64,000 bases of DNA from Deinococcus sp. Arct2-2 (lineage in GTDB: Bacteria > Deinococcota > Deinococci > Deinococcales > Deinococcaceae), in the NCBI RefSeq assembly GCF_004801315.1, contig NZ_SSNW01000007.1:1-64000 (forward strand), given 5' to 3'. This document shows positions 51,684 through 60,959 of this stretch, in pieces. A program made the translations under genes and the position numbers. The notes beneath the pieces are model-generated. The model had not been told where the DNA came from and searched no databases. It saw nothing but the letters and a program-made list of their open reading frames with translations. How positions within the stretch are numbered: the stretch's first letter is position 1; every line of letters begins with the position of its first letter.

Positions 51684-53147
51684 TCACTTAAATCGGATCT
51701 GCTCATTTGCCGCACAGGCGGTGTCAACTTTCTGGGTCGGGTCACTGATGAAGGCGCGTGCCATCAGCACACCGCACTGACTGGTGAGGCCAACCGCGTG
51801 TGCTTGACCAGTGAGGATTACTGCCTGGGCGTTTCTTAACTTCCCTGAGGCCACTTTCAACCAGGCCGGAGGAGTGACGGGGTCAAACTCGCCTGCGAGC
51901 AGCAACGTGGGCACGCTGGATTGAACAGGGTCGTTCTCATTTGGACTTGCCTTGGACAGTCCCCACGCGCTGCAAACGTCAAAAATGCTGGCACTCGCAA
52001 TTCCGGGGAAACGTCCGAGTGCCTCTTCCCATTGCGGCATTTTCGCATAGGCCTCTGCAAGATTCGCTCTGGAACTGTACGCCACCTCTCCCTGACATTC
52101 GTGACTGTAGAAGGCGCCCCACGAAACATTGTTTGCAAAGAATTCAGCAGCTTTCGCTGAGAAGGAATTTTCGAGAACCGCCGCGTCATTGTTGAGCGCT
52201 GCGAAGATCAGAGACGGCACATCGGCGACGCTGAGCGAGAAGGACAGAGATCCCAGGATGAGTCCCTGGAAGCCATGCCCGTCCAGCTTTCCTCCACTGC
52301 CCTTGATGTTGACCTCAAGAGGGGCGCCGTTGAGCTTTCTAAACACACGCTGGTAGGCTTCGGCGAGCTCCGGGTACCTCTGGTTGCATGCCTTGTCTGC
52401 CGCGCACGCGGAGAATACCCGCTTCAGGGATTCTTCCACTGCTTGAGGGGTCGCCGAAACGCGGTCAATACTTGCTGGAATGACTGAGTCGAGCACGACG
52501 CTGCGGAGGATGGCTGGCGTGCGCCGCATGATTTCCTGGGCAAGGCGGCTTCCGTACGAGCTTCCGTAAAGATTGACCATGTCGTACTGGAGCGCACGCC
52601 GGACATCGTCGATGTCGAGCGCACTCTCCGCAGCGCGGTAGGCCGTCAGGTGTACGCCTGACTTCCTCAGGTTCTGACCACAGGCAATCAGGGCTCTGGT
52701 GAATGCACTCAGCATGCCAGCGTTCGACTGCCCGTCCTGACGGTTGTACAGGGTATTCACCTGAGGGCACTGCAGTGTGGGCATGCTGCCCCCAATGCCG
52801 CGCTGATCGATGCCGATGACGTCATGCTCAGGAAAGACACTCCCAAGTACCCCTGCTGCAAAACTGCCTGGTGCGCCTGGGCCCCCTTCAAGATAGAAGA
52901 TGGGATCAGGGCGCTTTGACGGTGCAGCAGCACGCTTGACAGCGACGAACAGTTCGATGCGTTTCCCATTGGGTGCGGCGTGAACTTCGGCCACCGTGAC
53001 GAAACCGCAGCGGTCAGCAGGTGCAGGCACGTCCGACGGACAGGTGACTTCACGGAAGTTCGGCGTGTTGGCTGCGTGCCCTGGTTCATGGAGGAAGGCG
53101 AGCAGGCCACTCAGGACGAGGGGAACAGAGAGAGTCCGGACGTTCAT
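51684..53147 (-). CDS. exported alpha/beta hydrolase, TAP-like
   Basis: 487 residues with a signal peptide ending near GHAA. Oxyanion-hole motif GGPGAPG is at 88-94, nucleophile Ser197 in YGSSYGSRLA, acid Asp in LLAGEFDPVTPP and His in GQAHAVGL. The C-terminal TAP-like domain is present. Such secreted hydrolases cleave N-terminal peptides or esters; the substrate is not predictable. A putative secondary cysteine pair lies in the cap (CAADKAC). The start is the first ATG with a hydrophobic leader and AAGGAGAACC upstream. Confidence 0.9.
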   Translation of the reverse strand: MNVRTLSVPLVLSGLLAFLHEPGHAANTPNFREVTCPSDVPAPADRCGFVTVAEVHAAPNGKRIELFVAVKRAAAPSKRPDPIFYLEGGPGAPGSFAAGVLGSVFPEHDVIGIDQRGIGGSMPTLQCPQVNTLYNRQDGQSNAGMLSAFTRALIACGQNLRKSGVHLTAYRAAESALDIDDVRRALQYDMVNLYGSSYGSRLAQEIMRRTPAILRSVVLDSVIPASIDRVSATPQAVEESLKRVFSACAADKACNQRYPELAEAYQRVFRKLNGAPLEVNIKGSGGKLDGHGFQGLILGSLSFSLSVADVPSLIFAALNNDAAVLENSFSAKAAEFFANNVSWGAFYSHECQGEVAYSSRANLAEAYAKMPQWEEALGRFPGIASASIFDVCSAWGLSKASPNENDPVQSSVPTLLLAGEFDPVTPPAWLKVASGKLRNAQAVILTGQAHAVGLTSQCGVLMARAFISDPTQKVDTACAANEQIRFK

Positions 53148-53162
53148 GTGGTTCTCCTTAGG

Positions 53163-53633
53163 TCATGCCAGGTCGTCGATGTCGGGTTCCTGCCAGGCGA
53201 GAATGGCGGTGGGGAGGCCGAGATACAGCAGTGCAACGCCGGACAGCAGCGAGATACATGGAGCGAAGTCGAGCGTGACAGCGAGCTGCACGCGCTGAGT
53301 AAGGGCCTGATCATTCGCTTCGCTGTGCACAGCGCCAACAACAATGCCGAACAGCGGCGCGAGCGCCCAATAAGCTGTGCGGTGAGCGCGGTCGCGGACT
53401 TGAAGTTCGCGTTCGTCCACTTCGTTGTCGAAGCGGTTCGACATGTTGCGTGTCAGGAGGAACAGGATGAGCAAGCCGAAGAAAGTGCCGGCGAGCAGGG
53501 CGCTCCAGGTTCCAGTGGCAGCTGGCGCCACCAGGGAAACGGTGTACGCCGCGCAGTAGGACAGCACCATGGCCAGGACAGTCAGGCGGCGAGTGATGGC
53601 GCGGGGCGCAGGGTGCCTTGTCATCTGTGTCAT
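53163..53633 (-). CDS. membrane protein with four TM segments
   Basis: 156 residues. TM segments lie at about 17-37, 43-62, 90-108 and 120-140, with a charged loop NRFDNEVDERELQVRDRAHR between the second and third. The loop signature DERE-QVRDRA is characteristic of small four-helix membrane proteins that sit beside an XRE regulator. It is followed by the secreted hydrolase and preceded by the XRE gene on the same strand, forming a possible three-gene operon. Confidence 0.75.
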   Translation of the reverse strand: MTQMTRHPAPRAITRRLTVLAMVLSYCAAYTVSLVAPAATGTWSALLAGTFFGLLILFLLTRNMSNRFDNEVDERELQVRDRAHRTAYWALAPLFGIVVGAVHSEANDQALTQRVQLAVTLDFAPCISLLSGVALLYLGLPTAILAWQEPDIDDLA

Positions 53634-53663
53634 GAAGTGACTCCTTTCTGGCCCTGAGGGCCT

Positions 53664-53894
53664 CTAGTCCTGTGGGTACTTTTCTTCGCTGAGAGGTTTG
53701 AAAGGCGCTCGCGAGAAGATCGCCTCGATCGGAAGCCCGAAGTACTCGCTCAACCGGAAGGCCAGTTCAAGGCTGGGTTTGTCGTCGCCGCGTTCGAGAT
53801 ATCCGATCGTCTGGGAGTTGACCTCCACTGCGGTAGTGAGGTCCTGTCGTGAGAGACCACGTTCAGCCCGGAGCACAGGCAACCGGTTGTACAG
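53664..53894 (-). CDS. XRE-family HTH regulator, short
   Basis: About 76 residues if it starts at the CTG at 53894 after AAGGAA; the true start codon is not clear. The frame is open upstream but with unlikely residues. The HTH is complete: LPVLRAERGLSRQDLTTAVE, VNSQTIGYLERGDDKPSLEL, then LSEYFGLPIEAIFS. This is the small transcriptional repressor type usually linked to a membrane protein of the kind encoded next to it. A TGT-N-GTAT dyad lies upstream. Confidence 0.75.
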   Translation of the reverse strand: MYNRLPVLRAERGLSRQDLTTAVEVNSQTIGYLERGDDKPSLELAFRLSEYFGLPIEAIFSRAPFKPLSEEKYPQD

Positions 53895-53929
53895 GTGAGA
53901 TTCCTTTTCTCGCGGACTTATCAACAGGT

Positions 53930-53947
53930 TGTTGTATAAATACGACA
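53930..53947. promoter_or_regulatory. 18-bp dyad, likely XRE operator
   Basis: TGT-T-GTAT-AA-ATAC-G-ACA is a dyad with only the bases at the two N positions free. It lies 36 bp upstream of the XRE coding start and overlaps a TATAAA-like -10 region. Confidence 0.65.
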
Positions 53948-54066
53948 CATTGTTAGGTTTGTGGATATTGGCGACATGAACCACGCCCAACAAGGCGCGC
54001 TCCCCAACGAAACCCGAACCAGACCCCCCAGAGGATGAACACCGGGGGATCATCACGGTGAAACCG

Positions 54067-54369
54067 CTAAAACGCAGTGAGGAGAGCAAGAAGACCCATA
54101 CCTACAACTAAGGTGAGGAGGACATTGCGTGTCCGCCAGGCAACTCCCGCCGCAACCAGACCCGCGATCGAGCGGGGGTTGAGCATGCCCGCCTGTTCAC
54201 CTTTCAGGAGGAGGTCCGGTGTGACGAAGGCGCTCAGAACAGCAACGGGCACCAGCGTCAAGGCAAACTTGATGGCTTCAGGCAACGGCCGGCGGCTGAG
54301 CAGAATGAATCCAGCACGTGTGAGGAACGTGGTCACCGAGACGGCAAGGATGATCCACCAGTTCGTCAC
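54067..54369 (-). CDS. azlD: branched-chain amino acid export subunit AzlD
   Basis: 100 residues with three to four short TM segments (WIILAVSVTTFLTRAGFILL; FALTLVPVAVLSAFVTPDLL; IAGLVAAGVAWRT; LLTLVVGMGLLALL). Size and the TFLTRAGF and PDLLL motifs match AzlD. With AzlC it forms a two-component exporter of branched-chain amino acids. The start ATGA overlaps the azlC stop by 4 bp, so translation is coupled. Confidence 0.9.
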   Translation of the reverse strand: MTNWWIILAVSVTTFLTRAGFILLSRRPLPEAIKFALTLVPVAVLSAFVTPDLLLKGEQAGMLNPRSIAGLVAAGVAWRTRNVLLTLVVGMGLLALLTAF

Positions 54370-55082
54370 TCACCGCCCTCCCCTCGTGTTGAAAACCTTT
54401 CGACGTTCCAGCCCACCAGCATGCCAAAACAAGCTGCCAACACGATGTTCAGATGGAAGGGCAGCGACGCGAGCAGTACAGCCGCGATTCCAGAGGTTAG
54501 GGCTGTGGCAACCTGCGTTCGGTGCCGCAACAGGGGAACCAGCAGGCTGATAAAGCTGAGCGGCACAGCAAAGTCAAGGTTCCACGCTGCAGGCAGGCGG
54601 ACACCGACCAGATAGCCCAAGATGGTTCCTCCCTGATACGTGAACCACAGGCCAGTCCCCGTCCCCAGGTAATACATGACGGGGGCTGGCCTGTGCACAC
54701 CTCGTGACATGGTCATGGTGTACGGCTGATCGGTCAGCAGATAAGCGCAAAGCCATTTGAGGCGCGTAGGGCTCGCGCGAATCACCGGTTCAAAGGAAGC
54801 GGAATAGAGGGCCAGACGAGAATTGACGATCATTGTGCTTAAAACGGCCAGAACAGGCAGAGCACCGTCTCCGACCATCTGCACCGCGACGATCTGACCT
54901 GTTCCAGTGAAGGCGAGCAGGGAGAACACCACCGCCTGCACTTGAGTGAATGACGCCGCGTTCATCGCCGCCCCCACAATGACTGAAAAAGGGAAGAGTG
55001 CGACGACGAAGGGCAGGAAATCGCGCAGGCCTTGCCAAAAGGGCGAGCTGAACTTGGGTGAACCTTGTGCTCGCGTTATCAC
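54366..55082 (-). CDS. azlC: branched-chain amino acid exporter subunit AzlC
   Basis: A 238-residue AzlC-type permease starting at GTG, with several TM segments (FVVALFPFSVIVGAAMNAAS; VVFSLLAFTGTGQIVAVQMV; TILGYLVG). The motif VNSRLALYSAS and the DQPYTM loop are family features. First gene of the azlCD operon. The region upstream holds repeat R2, so no regulator is attached; in Bacillus an AzlB repressor is found but none is seen here. Confidence 0.9.
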   Translation of the reverse strand: MITRAQGSPKFSSPFWQGLRDFLPFVVALFPFSVIVGAAMNAASFTQVQAVVFSLLAFTGTGQIVAVQMVGDGALPVLAVLSTMIVNSRLALYSASFEPVIRASPTRLKWLCAYLLTDQPYTMTMSRGVHRPAPVMYYLGTGTGLWFTYQGGTILGYLVGVRLPAAWNLDFAVPLSFISLLVPLLRHRTQVATALTSGIAAVLLASLPFHLNIVLAACFGMLVGWNVERFSTRGEGGE

Positions 55083-55663
55083 TCCACTTCTCCTCCCATC
55101 TCAAATGAACGCTCTACCAGGGGCGGGATGGTGTCTCTCCAGATGCAGATTCAACCCCACCAGTGATGGATCCACCTCCACGCCCACCAAGACAGGACGA
55201 GGTCTGGTCGTTCCGCACGCTGGGTTGTATCCACAATCAAGCTGTATCCCAGGGGTCGCCAGCCCATCTTGGACTGCCACCCTGTCATTCTCACGGGCGG
55301 AACCACACGAAACCATCTAATTTTCCGATGCAATCTCCGTACAATATCGAAGGAAAATGGAGGACAGCCCTTTGAGCACAAGGGATCCAACAAATGTCGT
55401 CCCACGGCGCTGAGTCGTTCGCTTGTTGATGCCTGTTTTGTCATCCTGGTTAGGGTTTAGCCGCGAAGGAGAGTGCGCAGGCAGACAGCGTCCTCAGCGA
55501 GCCCTCGGGGGTGAGGGTACCGGATGACTTCATCTAGACCAGGGAGCCGTTGAGGCATGATGTCATCCAGGTGATAAAGCCGATTGGTGGTTTTTACATG
55601 ACAGCATGTTCAATTTACGCAGGAAGTGAATGCGTGGACATTGGGGCAATGCCTGAGCGGAAG
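55083..55663. other. intergenic region with R2, no gene
   Basis: No coding sequence recognised apart from repeat R2 copy 2. Confidence 0.4.
55215..55345 (-). repeat. dispersed repeat R2, copy 2
   Basis: Minus-strand copy with CATCGGAAAATTAGATGGTT and GTGGCAGTCCAAGATGGGC, closest to copy 1 at 44745. Confidence 0.65.
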
Positions 55664-56635
55664 TCAGAGCAGACTAGGGGAGAGGGCCAGCTCTGCTGCA
55701 AGTGGTTCAGGAAAGTGTAGAACCCGTGCCAAACCACCGACGTAATGTTTCACGGCACTTGATGTCAGGACCAAATCGCTGAACGCTGTCACCAATGGAT
55801 GACAAGCGCCTGCCTCTGTTGTCACGGTACCGATCGATCGCCACAACGGTGTGGGCAAGGATTCGGTGCGTAGACCCTTGGGAAGTGGTGTGACTACCAA
55901 GCGGCTTAATAGCGTAAAGCCGTGGCCTTCAGCGACCAGGCTCAAGACCACGCCGGGATCGCTGATCCGAACCGAGGCATGAGGGGGCTGAGAGTACTTG
56001 GCAATATGGGCAGCCATATACGGAGCACAGTCTTCTTCGCAGACAATGTAACGGGCGGCATGCAAGTCATCCCAGGAACGGATCGGAGGTGCGGAAGCAG
56101 CGCTCACGATCAGGTATTCGTCTGCGACCACTGGAGCCGTGATTAATCCGGTTGGCATGGGCAGGCGACCCAGCCCGAGATGGACCTGGCCACTGTCGAC
56201 GAGGTGGGCGATTTCTGCGTGTTCACCGCGGGTATCGATCACGACCACCTCAACCTGTGGGTGCCGAGCATGGAAGGCCCGGAGGGCGGGCGTAATCACA
56301 TGCCTGAGAATGCTGCGGCAGGACGCGATGCGGAGTGTTCCGCTCAGTTGGCCGTGAACGGTGAGTTGCATCGCCTGGAGGGCCAGAGCCGCGTGGCGAG
56401 CGTGAACCATGATCGCCTCACCTGCCGGGGTCAGACGCGCGCCGTGCCGTCCTCGCTCAAAGATGATGACGCCCAACGCTTCTTCTGCCTGCCGCACCGC
56501 GTAACTGAGCGTGGATTGTGCCAGACCGAGTCTCGCCGCGGCCTCACTGAAGCTCCCGGCGTCGGCGACCGCCAGCAGAGCCGATAAGGGGGTACGCAGT
56601 AAAGGAGAGGACTCGTAGAGCGACTGGGAGGCCAT
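55664..56635 (-). CDS. LysR-family transcriptional regulator
   Basis: 323 residues. The N-terminal winged HTH (LLAVADAGSFSEAAARLGLA, QSTLSYAVRQAEEALGVIIF ending ERG) is complete, and the effector domain includes LRIASCRSILRHVITPALRA. The C-terminus (RISDPGVVLSLVAEGHGFTL) matches the truncated copy at 44055-44420. No divergent partner is visible: upstream is a gene-poor region. The controlled gene may be elsewhere. Confidence 0.9.
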   Translation of the reverse strand: MASQSLYESSPLLRTPLSALLAVADAGSFSEAAARLGLAQSTLSYAVRQAEEALGVIIFERGRHGARLTPAGEAIMVHARHAALALQAMQLTVHGQLSGTLRIASCRSILRHVITPALRAFHARHPQVEVVVIDTRGEHAEIAHLVDSGQVHLGLGRLPMPTGLITAPVVADEYLIVSAASAPPIRSWDDLHAARYIVCEEDCAPYMAAHIAKYSQPPHASVRISDPGVVLSLVAEGHGFTLLSRLVVTPLPKGLRTESLPTPLWRSIGTVTTEAGACHPLVTAFSDLVLTSSAVKHYVGGLARVLHFPEPLAAELALSPSLL

Positions 56636-57242
56636 AAGACATTCTATGGTGAATTTCGATCCAACAACTTCTCACCCTCAGTAGCCGACAACTTCACTTT
56701 TTGATCGTCTCAGTGAGGAAAAAGGGCTGATCAGAACCTGAAAAATTTCGATAAATTTGTCTGAAATCCAGCGCAGCACATTGTCAAGATACTCTGAGCC
56801 ATACCGCACCACGCTCATGGCCGGAGGGCCATGAGGCAGGATTCGGATTGCTTTCGCCTCGTGGCGCCAGATCCCCACCCACAGGCAGCTCAGCCATGCC
56901 AGGGTCTACGACCTCCGGAGCTTAGACGAGATGCGCATTCAGCTCAATGTGATTGCCGGGCAGCTTCAGTAGAGGTTAAGAGCCTAAGACTTGGCAAGCC
57001 GAACTGTTGTGCTTAAGGTCAAGTTCGCGGGCTTCGAGCCTATTTCACGGCAACGCTCGTTGCCTGCCCGGTGGCTTCGGAGGGTGACCTCTATCAGATC
57101 GCCACGCAACTCCTCACGTCTGAACTGGTGTACGGGCGGGCTGTGCGGTTGCTGGAAATCACCGTGGGCCACTTACACAATCCGATCCGACGGGCGCGAT
57201 GTGTTGCCTGCCTTGTTTAATTCTCGGTAGTCCATCCGTTTG
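56636..57242. other. gene-poor gap with a dinB remnant
   Basis: No intact gene. Only the dinB fragment is recognised. Confidence 0.4.
56982..57170 (+). pseudogene. DNA polymerase IV (dinB) C-terminal remnant
   Basis: The frame at about 56991 gives ASRTVVLKVKFAGFEPISRQ RSLPA. After a frameshift near 57070 it continues EGDLYQIATQLLTSELVYGR AVRLLEITVGHL. This is the order of the little-finger domain of DinB (RTVTLKVRYADF, R-RS, then L-GRPVRLLGVS). The catalytic palm is absent. Confidence 0.6.
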
Positions 57243-58547
57243 TCAGAGCTCCAGCAGTTCCTGAACACGGCCCGCGATTTCCTCCCATTCCACTGCGGTC
57301 TGACGTCCCGCCTCAAACTCCGTATTCAACTGTGCGTGCAGTTCCTGAAGGCGAGAATCATCCTTGTGGAGTTCCACTTGGGTATGCCCCTTAATCAGGA
57401 AGATTAACCCGGCCAGCCCACTGTCTTTGGTCAGGCTGAGTTCTAATGGCCGTCCCAAGAGCCTCGGAACGTCAAAAGGCGCGTACATCGGCCAGAACTT
57501 GTTTAGCCCGTCTGCGTGAATGCCTGCCCGAGTCCGGTGCGCGTCTTTGCCGTACAACGGGTACTTGGCGGGCACCCCCTGACCCAGCCCTTCGTAGAGC
57601 TCGGCCAGCGTGTTCAGCTGAGTGAAATCAGGCGTCTGATCCACGAAGTAGCCCATGCCCAAGAGTTGAAGTAGGACTCCTTCCAGAGGGGCATTGCCTG
57701 TTCGCTCGCCTTTCCCCAGCAGGGTGCCGTTAATGGCCCCGCAGCCGGCCATGACCGCCGCCAGACAATTGGCCACCACCAGATGGGTGTCGTTGTGCGG
57801 ATGGAACTCCAAGTGCTCACTGTAGACGCCCAAGGCCAGCACTTCACGCACCATCCCGGGAACACTGCGCGGCCACGCCACACTGTCGTAAGGCAAACCC
57901 AGTCCCATCGTGTCGCACAGGCGGAATTTGGGTCGCCCAGCCTCTCCATACGGTGCGGCCAACTCCAGCACAGTTTCCACAAAAGGCAGCAGGAACTCCC
58001 GCGGCGCGCGGGTGGCGTCTTCCAGATGCAGGCGAGGCCGCAGACCTGCATCGAGCACGGCTTCGACAGCCTCCAAGTAGGTTCGTGCCGCCTGAGACCG
58101 GCCTCCTGGGGTGAATTTATAGAAGGTGTGATAGTCACTGGCACTGGCCAGCATGCCCGTCTCCCGCACGCCCAAGGAGCCCACCAGTACTGCATCCTTG
58201 CGGCTGGCACGGATCCAGGTGGTGGGTTCGACGGGTGTGCCGCCCCGGAAGCGTTCCAGCGCGGCTTCCAGCATCTGGCGGTCGGAGGCACGGTACACAA
58301 AGAACTCGGCTTGCCGGATGGCCCCGCTGTCCCCAGTGAACGCGCACATCAAGTCGTAAATCTGCACCCCTTGCATGACCGTCAGCGGCAGGCCGCCCTG
58401 CTGCCCATCGCGGTGGGTGGTTTCAGTCGTCCACGCTTGGGCAGGCAAGGTGGCAGGACGCTGCGTCCACACGAATTGCGGAAAGCGCTCTGCCGGGTAC
58501 GCCTCGGGAAAGAGCTGGGGAAGCGGCACATCCTCAATGCGTGTCAT
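57243..58547 (-). CDS. isopropylmalate/homocitrate-synthase-like (DRE-TIM) enzyme
   Basis: 434 residues. The DRE-TIM metal motif appears as TTETTHRDGQQGG near residue 40, with His replacing the usual Leu of TLRDG. The HxH metal motif FHPHNDTHLVVAN lies in the middle, with conserved LCDTMGLGLP and GAINGTLLGKGERTGNAPLE. It lacks the C-terminal allosteric LeuA domain. The family joins acetyl-CoA to 2-oxo acids. The start at 58547 follows AGGAGG. It is divergent from a citrate-synthase-fold protein with an N-terminal HTH. Confidence 0.8.
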   Translation of the reverse strand: MTRIEDVPLPQLFPEAYPAERFPQFVWTQRPATLPAQAWTTETTHRDGQQGGLPLTVMQGVQIYDLMCAFTGDSGAIRQAEFFVYRASDRQMLEAALERFRGGTPVEPTTWIRASRKDAVLVGSLGVRETGMLASASDYHTFYKFTPGGRSQAARTYLEAVEAVLDAGLRPRLHLEDATRAPREFLLPFVETVLELAAPYGEAGRPKFRLCDTMGLGLPYDSVAWPRSVPGMVREVLALGVYSEHLEFHPHNDTHLVVANCLAAVMAGCGAINGTLLGKGERTGNAPLEGVLLQLLGMGYFVDQTPDFTQLNTLAELYEGLGQGVPAKYPLYGKDAHRTRAGIHADGLNKFWPMYAPFDVPRLLGRPLELSLTKDSGLAGLIFLIKGHTQVELHKDDSRLQELHAQLNTEFEAGRQTAVEWEEIAGRVQELLEL

Positions 58548-58597
58548 GGGTTGACCTCCTGCGATCATGCTGCTCGACTTGATCATCAAGGTCAATC

Positions 58598-58622
58598 TTG
58601 ATTTCAGAATCAACCTTAGAAT
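58598..58622. promoter_or_regulatory. dyad and leaderless promoter between divergent genes
   Basis: TTGATT-TCAG-AATCAA (58598-58613) is a perfect dyad, with AAGGT/ACCTT-like flanks. TAGAAT (58617-58622) ends 6 nt before the ATG at 58629, giving a leaderless mRNA. A regulator such as the neighbouring HTH protein could bind it. Confidence 0.55.
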
Positions 58623-58628
58623 GGGATC

Positions 58629-59825
58629 ATGTCCCACTCCCTTTCTGCCACTGAAGCGACTGAACGTCTGGGCGTCAACCGGGCCACCCTTTATGCCTAT
58701 GTCAGCCGCGGCCTGATCCGCTCTGAACCCACTCAGGGCAAAACGCGGGAGCGCCGCTATTCCAGAGAAGACGTGGACACTCTGGTTCGGCGCAAAGAAG
58801 AGCGCCGCGATCCTGAGAAGACCGTGCAGGGCGCGCTGAACTGGGGCGCCCCAGTCCTAGAATCGGAGCTGACGTTGATCACCGGAGGACGGCTCTATTA
58901 TCGGGGGCACGATGCGGTGCAGCTCGCAGAGCAGTGCAGCCTGGAGGAGGTCGCGGCCCTGTTGTGGACAGGAGAATCGCGGGCCATTGCCCTGCCACTC
59001 CGTGCCCACCTGGCCCTGATCCCCCAGAGTCCAGAGAGTGGTCTGCTGGAGTCTTTTGCCCAAGCCCTGACTCATGCAGGAGCACGTGACTTGCAGGCCA
59101 GCGATGCCCGCCCAGGAGCCCAGCCTGGCAACGCCGCGCGGGTCTTGTCGTTGCTGTTTGCGGTCGTGGAACGACACCGCGGAATTCCCAGCGCGCCCGA
59201 TCTGGCGCTGCACGAACGCTTGGGGCGCGCTTGGGGAGCCACGTCCCTGCACACCGACCTGTTGCGCCGGGCGTTGATCCTGACGGCGGATCACGAACTC
59301 AATGTGTCCAGTTTTACCGCCCGGTGTATCGCCTCGAGTGGCGCGGGCCTGCACCACGCGGCGTTGGGAGGCTTGTGCGCCCTGCAAGGAGTGCGCCACG
59401 GTTTAGGAACCGAGTTGTGTTCTGAATTGCTGGACTTGGCAGAGCAACAAGGGGCTGCCCGCGCCCTGTCCAGCGTGATGCGGCGCTTTCGGCGCCCGCC
59501 TGGCTTTGGGCACCAGCTCTATCCTGAAGGCGATCCACGGGGCCGGGCGTTGCTGGATCAGGTGATGGCCACCTCTGCCGACCTGCCAGCCCTCCAGGTG
59601 GCGCATGACCTGTGTGTGGAGGTGAAACGGGAACTGGGCGAACTGCCGAATGTGGATTTGGCCCTGGCACTGGTGGCCAGGATCGTAGGTGGCCCCGTAG
59701 AACGGAGCATTGCTGTATTCACGCTCGGGCGAACCGTGGGGTGGCTGGCCCACGCGATGGAGTCTGCAGCCGGGGGGCAATTGATCCGTCCCCGCGCCAA
59801 GTATGTGGGCGTTTCACCCACTTGA
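58629..59825 (+). CDS. citrate-synthase-family protein with N-terminal HTH
   Basis: 398 residues. The N-terminal 60 residues form a MerR/excisionase-like HTH (LSATEATERLGVNRATLYAY, YSREDVDTLVRRKE). The rest is a citrate-synthase fold (GGRLYYRGHDAVQLAEQCSL; SSGAGLHHAALGGLCALQGV, RHGLGT; PPGFGHQLYPEGDPRGRALL). The two active-site histidines appear as H in RHGLG and H in FGHQLY. The HTH suggests that enzyme and regulator are combined, or that the protein acts on its own divergent promoter. Divergence with a LeuA-like enzyme suggests a common pathway for a 2-oxo acid. Confidence 0.85.
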   Translation: MSHSLSATEATERLGVNRATLYAYVSRGLIRSEPTQGKTRERRYSREDVDTLVRRKEERRDPEKTVQGALNWGAPVLESELTLITGGRLYYRGHDAVQLAEQCSLEEVAALLWTGESRAIALPLRAHLALIPQSPESGLLESFAQALTHAGARDLQASDARPGAQPGNAARVLSLLFAVVERHRGIPSAPDLALHERLGRAWGATSLHTDLLRRALILTADHELNVSSFTARCIASSGAGLHHAALGGLCALQGVRHGLGTELCSELLDLAEQQGAARALSSVMRRFRRPPGFGHQLYPEGDPRGRALLDQVMATSADLPALQVAHDLCVEVKRELGELPNVDLALALVARIVGGPVERSIAVFTLGRTVGWLAHAMESAAGGQLIRPRAKYVGVSPT

Positions 59826-59969
59826 GCCGCACCTGCACACCTCAGAATTCTTTGGAAGTCGGACAACGCCCTGACGCGGTGATGGATCTTCTCTGGTTGG
59901 GTCGTGGTGCAGGCGACAGCAAGCCGGGACGCGGGGGGATCCCTCTCTTGATAGAACTGATAATCACTA

Positions 59970-60857
59970 GACCTCTCGCGAAAGTCAGGCGGGACGTGCG
60001 CGGGTGAGGTTGCAGAGCGCGGCGATCAGCTGAACTCGAAGGGCAAACCGACGCCGCCGATGTCGGTACACGCCCTTCAGGACACGAAAGATCTTCATCC
60101 GGCGAATGACATATTCAATGCCCTACCGGGTCTGTGTGAACACACGGTTTTCTTGGCGCTGATCTGCGGAGAGGGGCGACGCGAGCGTCGCCTGATGGGT
60201 CGTGATGGCGTGCCCATGGCTTCTCCACAGGCCCTGATCTCCGGCATCTCCAATGAGCACCGTATCGTGGGGAAACCGCACGCCCAACTGACAAAGCAGC
60301 TTCAGATCATGCACTGCCCCAGCGTTCGTGGCGGTGCCTAACACGGCGCTGAGTCACGGTGCAGATCAGCAGCTGAACTTTCAGGAGATGCCGCTTTTTC
60401 TTGCCGCTTTACCAGCGGCGCTGTTGTTTTTGGCCGTTCACACGGCACTTCAGAAACATTGACGCAGGCGATGCTGTAGACGAGCTGCGCTTCCTGAAAC
60501 ACACGTTTCTTGGGCATCTGGAACGGCGCACTGGCGATCAGGGCCGCTCCACGCGTCCCACCGTGCGGTGCACGCCATCGTCATGGACGCCCCAATCGTC
60601 AGCTAGGTGCGCGAAGGTGCGATCCTCGCGCCAGAATTCCAGCGTCAAGAGGAGTTGTTCCGCCACGCTGAGTGCCGCTGGGCGGCCAGATTTCTTCTTC
60701 CGTCCTTCGCGTAAGGTCAGCACCTCTTCCATCTCGGTAAAGGTCTCCGGGTAGACCCCGGTACGGCGATGAAACTGCTTGCGGTTCATCTTCAGCGTGC
60801 GTCTCAGGCGGTCTTGCTCCACACTGCCAGCTGAGCCCACGACTTTCGCAAGAGGTC
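59970..60857 (-). mobile_element. IS5-family (ISL2-like) element, inactive
   Basis: An 888-bp element with inverted termini GACCTCT[C/T]GCGAAAGTC (one mismatch) and a TA duplication at both ends. Transposase is read leftward in at least three pieces: N-terminal HTH-like region (60840-60538), middle, and DDE end (GDAGDQGLW in 60344-60123). Several frameshifts and an in-frame TAA in the RRW-SGKKKRHLLK segment make it dead. Confidence 0.8.
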
Positions 60858-60959
60858 TATTGAAGGCGTTGAAGGCACGGCTCAGAGTCGGCTGGCAGCG
60901 CGTTCGGTATGTCCGCCTCCCCGATCGTTTCCTTCACAGTGATCTTCCGGCTTAAACTT

